Shown here in pieces: positions 10,240 to 19,166 of a stretch of DNA of 64,000 nt. Positions within the stretch are counted from its first letter, which is position 1. Each line of letters begins with the position of its first letter. The DNA lies in assembly GCF_003012935.1 (NCBI RefSeq), contig NZ_PUDR01000012.1, positions 62,001 through 126,000 of the forward strand, in the 5' to 3' direction. The notes under the pieces were generated by a model that made no database searches, was not told the origin of the DNA, and was given only the letters and a program-made list of their open reading frames with translations. The DNA comes from Pannonibacter carbonis (lineage in GTDB: Bacteria > Pseudomonadota > Alphaproteobacteria > Rhizobiales > Stappiaceae). The translations under genes were made by a program, and so were the position numbers.

Positions 10240-11112
10240 TCAGCAGTGCCAGACGCGGGGCAGGGGCGCGCCGCGATAGGCTTGAAGAAAGGAAATGAGG
10301 CCGTCGCGGAGGGCACGGCTGCCAGGACTTACAAAGCGAGCCAGCAGGCGGCCGTTCCAGGCGCTCACACCCGCGCGCAGCGGCAGGGCGTCGATGAGAC
10401 CTCGCGCCCGGACGAGGTTCATCTCCGCATCCGGCCCGCAGTCGATGAAGGTGGCAAAGGCACGGGCGCCATTTAGGGTCGCCAGCGCCTGTAGGCTCGC
10501 GGCATCCGGGCCGAAGCGGACTGTGTCCGCATAAAGCAACCGGCCATCACGGTGGATGGTCCAGGCATCGCGGAACGAGGTGGTGGTGACGGTCTCGCCC
10601 ATGGCCTCGCGGCCGAGAACGACCATCTCCAGCCCCATGAAACGGGCGCTGCCTGTCAGGTTCACCTGCAGGCTGCGGCGAAGATGCGACTGCTCGAACA
10701 GCATCGTTTCCTGCGGCAGCCATTCCAGCGTGCCCCCGTCGCCGACCGTGACGCGGTTGCGGACTTCACCTGCTCCGGATGTGCTGCGATAGGCCCGCTC
10801 GGCCGCCTGGGTGGTGACAATGGCGTGCCCGCCGCTCGCAACGCTTGCCTCGAACGAGAGCTGATCGCCACCGGTTATGCCGCCGGATGTGTTGAGCATG
10901 ACAGCCACAGGCACGTCGTCATAGACCTTGGGCAGGCGGATCTTGGCCGAGCCGGATTGCCCGAGGCGAGCGAGTGTCGTTCTGGTCTGGCCTTCTGTCT
11001 GTGTGGTGCAGGCAAAATGCACGACGGCCGCGCCCTGGGCGCGTTGCAGGCGCGGAGCTGGCTCCGGCATCGGCTCAACCAATGCAAGCTTTGCCTGCGT
11101 GACGTCCTTCAC
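10240..11112 (-). CDS. ureD: urease accessory protein UreD
   Basis: A 290-residue urease maturation protein (UreD, called UreH in some species) that binds apo-urease and provides the tunnel for nickel transfer from UreG via UreF. Family motifs: [24 protein letters not shown] near residues 59-82, and [11 protein letters not shown] followed by [12 protein letters not shown]. The first gene of the operon, starting at a GTG at 11112; the promoter should lie in the 365-bp region to its right. Confidence 0.95.
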   Translation of the reverse strand: MKDVTQAKLALVEPMPEPAPRLQRAQGAAVVHFACTTQTEGQTRTTLARLGQSGSAKIRLPKVYDDVPVAVMLNTSGGITGGDQLSFEASVASGGHAIVTTQAAERAYRSTSGAGEVRNRVTVGDGGTLEWLPQETMLFEQSHLRRSLQVNLTGSARFMGLEMVVLGREAMGETVTTTSFRDAWTIHRDGRLLYADTVRFGPDAASLQALATLNGARAFATFIDCGPDAEMNLVRARGLIDALPLRAGVSAWNGRLLARFVSPGSRALRDGLISFLQAYRGAPLPRVWHC

Positions 11113-11477
11113 TGCACCGTGCCCCCCGGTTCCTTCTTGCCGTGATCATGGTCGCTTGCCGCTCGCGCATGCAAGAGCCCAGTTGCAGGCAATGCCTTTG
11201 CCTGTCTGCATATCGTCATTGCTTAGCAAGCAGCGGGCCATCTGCCGGATCATGGCAGGCGATGTCCGGTTCGCGGGCATCGCGCCGGGTTGGGCTTGCC
11301 TCAATAGATGGCGATTGCCTGTTCCTGAGGCAGGCGTGACCCGTGCGAGGGGCCGGATCAGGCTGGATGTTGTGGGACGCGTGGGCATATCCTTTGCAAT
11401 CCTTAACCTCTATCGGTTATTGAGTTTCGGGGTGTGGCCTTCGGGCCTGCGGGGCATTCTTTCACGACGAGGGCATC
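11113..11477. other. 365-bp divergent intergenic region upstream of the urease operon
   Basis: It separates ureD (minus) from the D,D-carboxypeptidase gene (plus) and should hold both promoters. A short hairpin-like element AGGCAATGCCTTTGCCT lies around 11185-11201. A moderately AT-rich stretch (about 11390-11430) near the carboxypeptidase gene may be its promoter. I found no TGGCAC-N5-TTGC sigma-54 site, no NtrC-like palindrome and no RNA gene, so urease regulation cannot be read from the sequence. Confidence 0.45.
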
Positions 11478-12845
11478 GTGCTCGGTGGATTTTACAAGGC
11501 GCGTGCGCTGGGCTTGGCGGCGCTGGCCGGCCTCAGCGTCCTATCTGCAACCCTGATGCCGGCGCGGGCGGACATCGGTCCCTACCTGGTGGTCGACGCG
11601 ACAACGGGCGCCGTGCTGGAAGAGCACGAAGCGACCCGGCAATGGTATCCGGCTTCGTTGACCAAAATGATGACGGCCTATGTCGCATTGCGCGCGATCC
11701 GCGACGGTCGGCTTTCGCTGCAAGCTCCGGTCATCCAGTCTGCCAATTCGCTTGCACAGCCTCCCAGCAAGATGGGCTTCAAGGTTGGCACACAGCTGCC
11801 GCTTGAGACGGCCCTGACGATCCTGATGGTCAAATCGGCTAATGATATTGCAGTGGCTGTGGCTGAAACCGTCGGCGGCACGGAAGAGAATTTCATCACG
11901 ATGATGAATGCCGAAGCCCGCCGGCTGGGAATGCGTGGCACAGTTTTTGTCAATCCGCATGGGTTGCCGGACAATCGCCAGATTTCCTCCGCCGCCGATC
12001 TCGCCCTGCTTGCAATTGCCCTGAAACGGGATTTTCCCGAGGCGCAGCATTTTTACCGTCATCCGGGCCTCAAGTTTGGCAAGCAGACGCTTCGCTCGGC
12101 CAACCGGGAATTCCTGCAGCGCGTGCCGGGCGCGGACGGCCTGAAGACAGGTTATATCTGCAACTCCGGTTACAATGTCGCTGCGTCCGCCACCCGCAAT
12201 GGCCGCACGGTGATTGCCATCGTTCTGGGTGCGGGATCGGGTCTCGAGCGCACGGCCTTTTCCCGCCAGGTGATCGACCGCGGCTTCCGCACGCGCGGCT
12301 CCAGCACCACTGTCACAATGCTGCCGCGCGCCGGCACGCCACCTCCGGCCGATGGCTATTGCAAGCGCAACCGAAAGCCTGGTCCGGACGAGATCCTGGC
12401 GCGCTTTGATATGGCCAGTCCGCAAAAGTCCCGCTCTGCCGTCATGGCCCTCAGCAATCTCGATGACAGCAAGCCGATCATGCCCGGCATGCCGCAGCAA
12501 AGCGGCAGCGAACCGGGCGAAGACGGCGAAGATGTGCCGGCCGGCAAGGGAACAGGCAAGGTTGACTGGGCCATGATTCTGGACCGCACCGTCGGTGTCG
12601 AACAGGTCGCCTATGCCCCTGTGACCGTGTCCGTCGGTGTTGTGAAAGGCCAGACACAGGCAGCGCCTGCTGCACCCGCCTTGGCTGAAGTTGCCGGCTC
12701 GGCCCAGCCTCCCGTACGCCTGCCGGTTTCCAAGCCGCTGGACCTGCGGCCCTCGGGCATTGTTCCCGGCGCAGTTGCCGAGCCGGCCCCCGGTGCCATA
12801 TTCAGGGCCCTGAACCCCCCGGTCAAACCTGCGCCCAGGCCGTAG
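11478..12845 (+). CDS. D-alanyl-D-alanine carboxypeptidase (penicillin-binding protein, S11 family)
   Basis: A 455-residue low-molecular-mass PBP that trims the terminal D-Ala from peptidoglycan stem peptides in the periplasm. A signal peptide runs to about residue 31 (ends PARAD). The three catalytic motifs of family S11 are SLTK at 60-63 (nucleophile Ser60), SAN at 120-122 and KTG at 222-224. After the catalytic domain, roughly residues 290-455 form a long Pro/Ala-rich region, probably disordered, unlike the compact C-terminus of E. coli DacA. The start is GTG at 11478 with ACGAGGG upstream. It is followed 30 bp later by the CobW-type gene. Confidence 0.92.
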   Translation: MLGGFYKARALGLAALAGLSVLSATLMPARADIGPYLVVDATTGAVLEEHEATRQWYPASLTKMMTAYVALRAIRDGRLSLQAPVIQSANSLAQPPSKMGFKVGTQLPLETALTILMVKSANDIAVAVAETVGGTEENFITMMNAEARRLGMRGTVFVNPHGLPDNRQISSAADLALLAIALKRDFPEAQHFYRHPGLKFGKQTLRSANREFLQRVPGADGLKTGYICNSGYNVAASATRNGRTVIAIVLGAGSGLERTAFSRQVIDRGFRTRGSSTTVTMLPRAGTPPPADGYCKRNRKPGPDEILARFDMASPQKSRSAVMALSNLDDSKPIMPGMPQQSGSEPGEDGEDVPAGKGTGKVDWAMILDRTVGVEQVAYAPVTVSVGVVKGQTQAAPAAPALAEVAGSAQPPVRLPVSKPLDLRPSGIVPGAVAEPAPGAIFRALNPPVKPAPRP

Positions 12846-12875
12846 CACCGGGCTGCCCGCCTGAAGGATAAGCTC

Positions 12876-14126
12876 ATGTCCGCCGAACCGACCGCCGCCG
12901 CGCAGCCGCGTGGACCGAAGCCGCCCATTCCGCTGTCGATCATCACCGGCTTCCTCGGGTCCGGCAAGACGACGTTGCTCAACCGGATTCTCAAGGATCC
13001 GGTCATGGCGGACACGGCCGTCATCATCAACGAGTTCGGCGACATCGGCCTTGACCACCTGCTGGTCGACCGGTCCGACGATGGCGTGATGGAGCTGTCC
13101 TCCGGCTGCCTGTGCTGTACCATTCGTGGCGATCTCATCAACACGCTGGAAGACCTTTTGCGCCGTCTCGACAATGGTCGCATGGACAAGCTCGCCCGGG
13201 TGGTGATCGAGACCACGGGTCTGGCTGATCCCGCGCCGATCCTGCACACGGTGATGCTGCATCCCTATCTGATGCTGCGCTACCGGCTCGACAGCGTCGT
13301 GACCCTGGTCGATGCGGTCAACGGCATGTCGACGCTGGACGAGCATGTGGAATCCGTCCGCCAGGCCGCCGTCGCCGACCGCCTTGTGCTGACCAAGACG
13401 GATCTTCTGACCGGGCCGGAAGGTCAGGCTTCGCTCTCGGCGCTTCGCAGCCGGCTGATGACGCTCAATCCCGGAGCGCTGCAGCTGGAGGCCGCGGAAG
13501 GCGAGGCCGAGGCTGTGCACCTGTTCAATGCCGGGCTGTATGATCCTGCAACCAAGATCCCCGATGTGGCGCGCTGGCTCAATGCGGAGGCCTACGAGCC
13601 CAAGCCGGCGACGGGCCACGATCACCATCATGGCCATGAGCATGACCATGCGCATTGCCATGACGAGAATTGTGGTCATGACCACCATGATCATCACGCT
13701 CATGACCATAGCCACCACGGCCACCATCATCACGATGTAAACCGTCATGATGACAAGATCCGCGCCTTCACGCTGGCGGCGAACCGTCCCGTGCCGGCGG
13801 CGGCGCTGGAAATGTTCATCGATCTCTTGCGCTCGGCGCATGGGCCGAAGCTGCTGCGCGTCAAGGGCATCATCCAGATCGCCGAGGACCCGGAGCGTCC
13901 GGTGGTGATCCACGGCGTCCAGCACGTGTTTCATCCGCCGGTGACCCTGCCTGCCTGGCCGGATGCCGATCATCGCTCGCGGCTGGTGTTCATCACCTCC
14001 GATCTGCCGGAGGGCTTTGTCCGCCGCCTGTTCGATGCCTTCACGGGCGCGCTCCAGCCGGATACGCCGGATGCCCAGGCGATGATGGACAATCCTCTGG
14101 CGATCTCCGGCTTCTCGCCGCGCTGA
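12876..14126 (+). CDS. CobW/COG0523-family GTPase with His-rich linker
   Basis: A 416-residue G3E-family GTPase, a putative metallochaperone. Walker A FLGSGKTT is near residues 27-34, the metal-binding CLCC motif near 79-82, and the NKxD-equivalent TKTDLL near 170. The C-terminal CobW_C domain covers roughly 298-400. Between them, about residues 247-293, lies a run of His with Asp and Cys (around 24 His), which is likely to buffer Zn or another divalent metal. It is not beside cobalamin, nitrile hydratase or visible Zur-controlled genes, so the target metal and client protein are unknown. A zinc chaperone of the ZigA/ZNG1 type is the most likely role. Confidence 0.88.
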   Translation: MSAEPTAAAQPRGPKPPIPLSIITGFLGSGKTTLLNRILKDPVMADTAVIINEFGDIGLDHLLVDRSDDGVMELSSGCLCCTIRGDLINTLEDLLRRLDNGRMDKLARVVIETTGLADPAPILHTVMLHPYLMLRYRLDSVVTLVDAVNGMSTLDEHVESVRQAAVADRLVLTKTDLLTGPEGQASLSALRSRLMTLNPGALQLEAAEGEAEAVHLFNAGLYDPATKIPDVARWLNAEAYEPKPATGHDHHHGHEHDHAHCHDENCGHDHHDHHAHDHSHHGHHHHDVNRHDDKIRAFTLAANRPVPAAALEMFIDLLRSAHGPKLLRVKGIIQIAEDPERPVVIHGVQHVFHPPVTLPAWPDADHRSRLVFITSDLPEGFVRRLFDAFTGALQPDTPDAQAMMDNPLAISGFSPR

Positions 14127-14129
14127 AAC

Positions 14130-14993
14130 TCAGGTCCGCTTCAGCCGGATCAGCCCTTCCTGCGCGGTGGAGGCGATGAGCTGGCCGTCGCGGCTGTACA
14201 GCGTGCCCCGGTTCATGCCGCGCCCGCCCGAGGATGACGGGCTGTCGGTCGTGTAGAGCATCCATTCATCGGCCCGGAAAGGGCGGTGGAACCACATCGA
14301 GTGGTCAAGGCTTGCCGGCTGGATATCCGGGCTGAAGACCGATTTGCCATGCGGGAACAGGGACGTGTCCAGCAGGGTCATGTCCGAGGCATAAGCCAGC
14401 ACGCACTGGTGAATGCGCTGGTCGTCCGGCAGTGGATTTGTCGCGCGCACCCAGACATGCTGCACAGGATCCAGTTTCTTGGAGCTGAAATAGTGGGTGA
14501 GGTCGACGGGTCTCAGCTCGATCGGCCGTTCCCGTTCCCAGTACTTGCGGACATTGGGCGGGGCCACCTGCAGCAGCTTTTCCTTCAGGTCCTGCTCGCT
14601 AGGCAGGTCTTCCGGCATCGGGACGTTTGGCATCTCGACCTGGTGCTCCAGACCTTCTTCCAATGTCTGGAACGAGGCGGACATGGAGAAGATCGCCTGA
14701 CCATGCTGGATGGCGACGACGCGCCTTGTGGTGAAGCTGCCGCCATCACGGATGCGGTCAACGTCATAGATGATCGGCACTGCCGGATCGCCCGGACGCA
14801 GGAAATAGCCGTGCAGGGAATGGATGTGCCGGTCTTCGCTCACCGTGCGCGAGGCCGCCACAAGGGCCTGGCCGATGACCTGCCCGCCATAAACCCGCTG
14901 CCAGCCAACCTGGGGGCTGCGACCTCTAAACAGATTGTGTTCCAGCGGTTCGAGGTCGAGAATGGACAAAAGTGTCTCGATGGCCGTGTTCAT
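14130..14993 (-). CDS. tesB: acyl-CoA thioesterase II
   Basis: A 287-residue double-hotdog thioesterase that hydrolyses medium and long acyl-CoA to free acid and CoA. Seen: LEPLEHNLFRGRSPQVGWQRVYGGQVIGQAL at the start of the first hotdog, LHGYFLRPGDPAVPIIYDV, and in the second hotdog SLDHSMWFHRPFRADEWMLY, matching TesB of E. coli in order and length. I chose ATG 14993 because the family similarity begins right there; upstream codons in the frame are unconserved. Convergent with the CobW-type gene, only 3 bp apart. Confidence 0.94.
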   Translation of the reverse strand: MNTAIETLLSILDLEPLEHNLFRGRSPQVGWQRVYGGQVIGQALVAASRTVSEDRHIHSLHGYFLRPGDPAVPIIYDVDRIRDGGSFTTRRVVAIQHGQAIFSMSASFQTLEEGLEHQVEMPNVPMPEDLPSEQDLKEKLLQVAPPNVRKYWERERPIELRPVDLTHYFSSKKLDPVQHVWVRATNPLPDDQRIHQCVLAYASDMTLLDTSLFPHGKSVFSPDIQPASLDHSMWFHRPFRADEWMLYTTDSPSSSGGRGMNRGTLYSRDGQLIASTAQEGLIRLKRT

Positions 14994-15184
14994 CGCCGCA
15001 ATCCTTGCTACATGGTCCTTGGGCTGCAGCAGCCCGTGAGGGTGTGGGGATGCCGGTGACCGGCCGGTCACCGCACGTTTCCATGTGACTTGGACGTGCG
15101 CCGGGACCACAAGTCAATGCTGTCCAAAGGGAAGGGGGCGCCCCATATCAAGGCGCCGTCTTGCGAGTTCTGAAGGAGAAGACC

Positions 15185-16423
15185 ATGGACGTGTCCGAAG
15201 CGGATGCCGAGCGGATTGACGTCGCGATTGCCGGTGGCGGCTATGTCGGGCTGTCGCTGGCGCTGGCGCTGAAGCAGGCGGATCCGTCGATGTCGGTTGC
15301 CGTCATCGATCCCAAGCCCATGGACACGCTGGGCAAGGATCCCCGTGCGTCCGCCATTGCCGCTGCCGCTTGCCGCATGCTGGACCAGCTCGGCATCTGG
15401 CAGGACATCAAGTCCAAGGCGCAGCCGATCAACGAGATGATCGTCACGGACAGCCGCCTGCGCGATGCGGTTCGGCCCGTCTATCTGACCTTCGCCGGTG
15501 ACCGCCAGGCGGGTGAGGCCTTTGCCCATATGGTGCCGAATGGCGTCATGCTTCCGGCGCTGCATGCGGCGGCTGCGGCGCTGGGCGTCGTGTTCCACGC
15601 CCCCGATACCGCCCGGGATTTCAGCACGGCTCCTGGCCGGGTTGAAATTCACACGGCCTCCGGCAAGACCCTGTCGGCCCGGCTGCTGGTTGCCGCTGAT
15701 GGGGTGAAGTCGCGGTTGCGCGACCTGGCCGGCATCCGGACGGTGCACTGGGCCTATGGCCAGTCCGGCATCGTGACAACGGTCAAGCACGAGCGGCCGC
15801 ACAACGGCCGCGCCGAGGAACATTTCCTGCCCGCCGGCCCCTTTGCCATCCTGCCGCTGCCCGGCAACCGCTCGTCGCTGGTCTGGACCGAGCGCACCGC
15901 AGATGCGGACCGCCTGGTGCGCGGCGATGACTTCACCTTCGAGATCGAGCTGGAGCGCCGCTTCGGCCATCATCTCGGCAAACTGGAACTGGATGGACCG
16001 CGCCACGCTTACCCGCTGGGGCTGACCCTGGCGCGCGAATACATCCGCCCGCGCTTTGCCCTTGCCGGTGATGCGGCGCATGGCATTCACCCGATTGCCG
16101 GACAGGGGCTCAACATGGGCTTCAAGGACGTGGCGGCGCTGGCAGAGGTGCTGGTGACGGCCCGCCGCCTCGGCCAGGACATCGGCGCGTTCGATGTGCT
16201 GGAGCGGTACCAGACCTGGCGCCGCTTCGATGCGTTCCAGATGGGTGTGGTGACGGATGTGCTCAACCGGTTGTTCTCGAATGATATCGACATCCTGCGC
16301 GGAATCCGCGACTTTGGCCTCGGTCTCGTCGAGCGGATGCCGAGGTTGAAAACCGGATTCATCCGCGAAGCGGCGGGATTTGCCGGTCCTGCGCCGAAGC
16401 TTTTGACCGGCGAGCCGATCTGA
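15185..16423 (+). CDS. UbiH/UbiF/COQ6-type FAD-dependent aromatic hydroxylase
   Basis: A 412-residue flavoprotein mono-oxygenase, most likely hydroxylating the aromatic ring in ubiquinone biosynthesis at the inner membrane face. The N-terminal Rossmann motif IAGGGYVGLSLALALK, the DGVKSRLRD segment and the FAD-binding LAGDAAHGIHPIAGQG with NMGFKD form the standard signature of this family. Alphaproteobacteria often carry one or two such enzymes with broad regioselectivity (UbiL/UbiM), so the exact carbon hydroxylated cannot be assigned. The start at 15185 has GAAGGAGA upstream. The next gene (SDR) follows after 23 bp. Confidence 0.9.
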   Translation: MDVSEADAERIDVAIAGGGYVGLSLALALKQADPSMSVAVIDPKPMDTLGKDPRASAIAAAACRMLDQLGIWQDIKSKAQPINEMIVTDSRLRDAVRPVYLTFAGDRQAGEAFAHMVPNGVMLPALHAAAAALGVVFHAPDTARDFSTAPGRVEIHTASGKTLSARLLVAADGVKSRLRDLAGIRTVHWAYGQSGIVTTVKHERPHNGRAEEHFLPAGPFAILPLPGNRSSLVWTERTADADRLVRGDDFTFEIELERRFGHHLGKLELDGPRHAYPLGLTLAREYIRPRFALAGDAAHGIHPIAGQGLNMGFKDVAALAEVLVTARRLGQDIGAFDVLERYQTWRRFDAFQMGVVTDVLNRLFSNDIDILRGIRDFGLGLVERMPRLKTGFIREAAGFAGPAPKLLTGEPI

Positions 16424-16446
16424 CGCTTGAGGGTTGAACTTCGTTT

Positions 16447-17322
16447 ATGACGGACCTTGCAGAACCGGGCAGCGCGGCCGCTCGCAGCATACTCATCACG
16501 GGCTGTTCCAGCGGTATCGGTGCCTCGGCGGCCCGGCTCCTGCGCGGCCGCAACTGGCGTGTGTTTCCAACGGCGCGGCGGCTTGAAGACGTTGCCGAGC
16601 TGAAGGCGCAGGGCTTTGAGGCCTTCCTGCTCGACTACGAGAACGAAGCGACAATTCACGCTGCGCTGGGCGAAATCCTTGAGCGCAGCGGTGGCCGGCT
16701 TGATGCGCTGTTCAACAATGGTGCCTATGCCGTTCCCTGCGCGCTGGAGGACTTGCCGACAGACGCGCTGCGCGGCCTGTTCGAGGCGAACTTCTTCGGC
16801 TGGCACGCGTTGACGCGTCAGGTCGTGCCGGTCATGCGGGCGCAAGGGGCGGGGCGCATCGTGCAGTGTTCCTCGATCCTGGGCTTTATCGCGATGAAGT
16901 ACCGGGGCGCCTACACCGCATCGAAATTTGCCCTTGAGGCCTATTCCGACACCCTGCGGCACGAGTTGCACGGCACGGGCATCCATGTGGCCCTGATCGA
17001 GCCGGGGCCGATCGATACCGCCTTCACGGCCAATGCGATGGCCAATTTCCATCGCTGGATCGGGCGGGAAGGACTGGAGGCGTCTGTTCATCGCGCAGCC
17101 TATGAACGACGGCTGAAGCGCATGGAAAACGGCGAACCGGGCCGGTTCAAGTTGCAGCCGGAAGCAGTTGTCGAGCAGCTGATCCATGCCATCGAATCAC
17201 CCCACCCAAAGGCACGCTATCGCACGACGGTTCCGACCAAGGTGATGACGGTGCTCAAGCGCCTGCTCTCGACCAGGGCGCTGGACCGCATGCTCATGAA
17301 TGCGGCCGACAAGGAAGAATGA
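16447..17322 (+). CDS. short-chain dehydrogenase/reductase
   Basis: A 291-residue classical SDR, an NAD(P)-dependent oxidoreductase of unknown substrate. The cofactor motif TGCSSGIG lies near residues 19-26, the structural NNG motif (LFNNGAY) near 96, the catalytic Ser in QCSSILG, and the YxxxK motif YTASK at about 156-160. The C-terminal 40 residues resemble bacterial SDRs annotated as SDR family oxidoreductases acting on lipids or steroids. It is adjacent to the UbiH-type gene, but no pathway link is proven. Confidence 0.88.
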   Translation: MTDLAEPGSAAARSILITGCSSGIGASAARLLRGRNWRVFPTARRLEDVAELKAQGFEAFLLDYENEATIHAALGEILERSGGRLDALFNNGAYAVPCALEDLPTDALRGLFEANFFGWHALTRQVVPVMRAQGAGRIVQCSSILGFIAMKYRGAYTASKFALEAYSDTLRHELHGTGIHVALIEPGPIDTAFTANAMANFHRWIGREGLEASVHRAAYERRLKRMENGEPGRFKLQPEAVVEQLIHAIESPHPKARYRTTVPTKVMTVLKRLLSTRALDRMLMNAADKEE

Positions 17323-17338
17323 TCAATCAATGAGGTCT

Positions 17339-17355
17339 GCCGGCGCAGCGCCGGC
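17339..17355. repeat. perfect GC palindrome after the SDR gene
   Basis: GCCGGCGC-A-GCGCCGGC is an 8-bp perfect inverted repeat with a single central base, 17 bp after the SDR stop. A second weaker hairpin follows (about 17368-17388). There is no T-tract, so it is more likely an mRNA-stabilising structure or pause than a classical terminator. Confidence 0.6.
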
Positions 17356-17407
17356 GTAAGACGACATCCGCTGCCGGGGCTGCGGCGGACGACAGGACGG
17401 AACCATT

Positions 17408-17605
17408 ATGGGCAATATTCTCTACAATCTTGTTCCGGTCGCGGTGGGCGCGGTCGCAGTCGTGCTCTTTCTCGGACTGTGGAACATGTTTCGCGGCGGC
17501 TCTGCGAGCAAGTCGCAGCAGCTGATGCGCTGGCGCGTTGGCCTTCAGTTTCTTGCCATCGTCATCATCATGGCGACGCTCTATTTCCTCGGGCCGAAGC
17601 CCTGA
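17408..17605 (+). CDS. small twin-transmembrane (HIG1-like) protein
   Basis: A 65-residue inner-membrane protein with two hydrophobic helices, about residues 6-27 and 46-62, joined by a short loop with a basic RGGSASKSQQLMRWRVGLQ segment. The MRWRVGLQ motif is the core of the HIG1 hypoxia-induced domain found in alphaproteobacteria and mitochondria, where family members attach to cytochrome oxidase or respiratory supercomplexes. A respiratory role here is inference from family only. Downstream is the cobalamin adenosyltransferase gene after 31 bp. Confidence 0.85.
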   Translation: MGNILYNLVPVAVGAVAVVLFLGLWNMFRGGSASKSQQLMRWRVGLQFLAIVIIMATLYFLGPKP

Positions 17606-17636
17606 TCGTCAGCATTGAGAAGGGCAGGGGGAAGAC

Positions 17637-18212
17637 ATGGTTGTCCTGAACAAGATCTACACCAAGACCGGTGATAACGGCACGACCGCGCTGGGGTCCG
17701 GCGAACGCCGTCCGAAGTATGACCTGCGCATCGAGGCCTATGGCACCGTCGACGAGACAAATTCGGTGGTCGGGCTTGTGCGCCTTGCCCTTGGCGAATC
17801 AGATCCGCAGGTGGATGGCATCCTGTCGCGGATCCAGAACGACCTGTTCGATCTTGGCGCCGATCTGGCGACACCGGACACGGGCCAGGACCTTGGCTAT
17901 GAGCCGCTGCGCATCACGGATCACCAGGTGACCGCGATCGAGGAGGCCATCGACCTGCTCAATGCCGATCTCAAGCCGCTGCGCTCCTTCGTGCTGCCGG
18001 GTGGAACGCCGGCGGCGACCTATCTGCATCTCGCCCGCACCGTGTCGCGCCGTGCCGAGCGGCTGATGGTCGAGCTGGCGGGCCGGGAACAGGTCAATCC
18101 CGCCGCAACGCGCTACATGAACCGTCTGTCGGACTTCTTTTTCGTCGCCTCGCGCTATCTGAATGACAAGGGCGCGCTTGACGTTCTGTGGGTGCCGGGC
18201 AAAAACCGGTAA
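17637..18212 (+). CDS. cob(I)alamin adenosyltransferase, PduO type
   Basis: A 191-residue ATP:corrinoid adenosyltransferase that makes adenosylcobalamin from cob(I)alamin and ATP. The N-terminal ATP-binding motif IYTKTGDNGTT at about 6-16 and the EAYGTVDETNSVVG segment are typical of PduO/EutT-like trimers. The C-terminal RYMNRLSDFFFVASRYLN helix carries the conserved Arg and Asp of the active site. It could serve a methylmalonyl-CoA mutase elsewhere in the genome. Often called cobO in genome annotations, although it belongs to the PduO fold. Confidence 0.93.
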   Translation: MVVLNKIYTKTGDNGTTALGSGERRPKYDLRIEAYGTVDETNSVVGLVRLALGESDPQVDGILSRIQNDLFDLGADLATPDTGQDLGYEPLRITDHQVTAIEEAIDLLNADLKPLRSFVLPGGTPAATYLHLARTVSRRAERLMVELAGREQVNPAATRYMNRLSDFFFVASRYLNDKGALDVLWVPGKNR

Positions 18213-18245
18213 GGCCGTTTCGGCCGGTACGGAGCGGCGGCGGGC

Positions 18246-18935
18246 ATGTTCATTCCACTTCACGACCATAACCCGCTGCGCCATGTGCTGCGGCCGTATG
18301 TCACATGGGGGCTGATCCTCGCCAACGTGCTTGCCTTCGTTGTCCTGCAAGGCGCGGGATTGGGCGAGGCGGTCGAAGCGGGCGCCTTCTCCTTTGGCCT
18401 GATTCCGTCCGTCCTGTTCGACATTCGCGACCTGTCACCGGAGCTGATTGTTGTCCCGGAACAGGCAACGCTTGTCACCTATTCCTTTCTTCATGCCGAT
18501 ATCTGGCATCTGGGCGGCAACATGCTGTTCCTGTGGGTCTTCGGTGACAATGTCGAAGATGCGCTTGGCCACGTGAAGTTCCTGCTTTTCTATCTCCTGT
18601 CCGCCGCGGCCGGTGGCCTCGCCTATGCGCTGCTGTCGCCGAATTCGGACATGCCGCTCATTGGTGCCTCGGGGGCTGTTTCCGGCATTGTCGCGGCCTA
18701 TGTGATGTTGCATCCGCGCGTCCGCGTCTGGGTTCTGGTGCTGGGCCGCATTCCCTTGCCGATCCCCGCGCTCTGGGCGCTGGGGGCCTGGATCGGGTTG
18801 CAGTTCTTCAATCTCGTCACCGACGGCGACAGCCAGGTTGCCTGGTCCGCCCATGTCGGTGGGATTGTTGCAGGTGCCGTTCTGGTGATGGTGCTCAGGC
18901 GGCGCGGTGTGCCATTGTTCGACAAAGGGCTCTGA
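18246..18935 (+). CDS. rhomboid-family intramembrane serine protease
   Basis: A 229-residue polytopic membrane protein of the rhomboid family, which cleaves transmembrane segments. The catalytic Ser142 sits in GASGAVSG, the catalytic His203 in AHVGGIVAG, and the HxxxN-type segment HLGGNMLFLWVFG is near residues 88-100. Both dyad residues are present, so the enzyme is likely active. Six hydrophobic helices can be traced. The substrate is unknown. Confidence 0.9.
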   Translation: MFIPLHDHNPLRHVLRPYVTWGLILANVLAFVVLQGAGLGEAVEAGAFSFGLIPSVLFDIRDLSPELIVVPEQATLVTYSFLHADIWHLGGNMLFLWVFGDNVEDALGHVKFLLFYLLSAAAGGLAYALLSPNSDMPLIGASGAVSGIVAAYVMLHPRVRVWVLVLGRIPLPIPALWALGAWIGLQFFNLVTDGDSQVAWSAHVGGIVAGAVLVMVLRRRGVPLFDKGL

Positions 18936-19166
18936 GACGGGCCCGAATGACCTGGCCAAAGGGATGATGCTGGCTCCTGCAATGCAGCAAATAGCCTATG
19001 CCGCTTCCCTTGCGCCATCGTTGACACCTGACGTGCGGGTGATTACCGTCCCCCGCCATACAAAGAGTTTGGCTGAAACCCGCCGTTTTCCGGGATGGAT
19101 CGTAAGCCGGCTTGAACAGTTGATGCGGTGCGGCAGAAAAGCCGTCCGAGCGGGAGGATAAAACCG

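Noticed and set aside
11113-11477. Possible tRNA or sigma-54 promoter in the urease upstream region
   Set aside because: A GGTTCGCGG sequence resembles a T-loop but no acceptor stem or anticodon arm is formed. No TGGCAC-N5-TTGC match was found.
11541-13973. 810-codon minus-strand frame
   Set aside because: Antisense to the carboxypeptidase and CobW-type genes, which have complete catalytic motifs. The translation has no domain and is His/Arg-rich in the manner of shadow frames.
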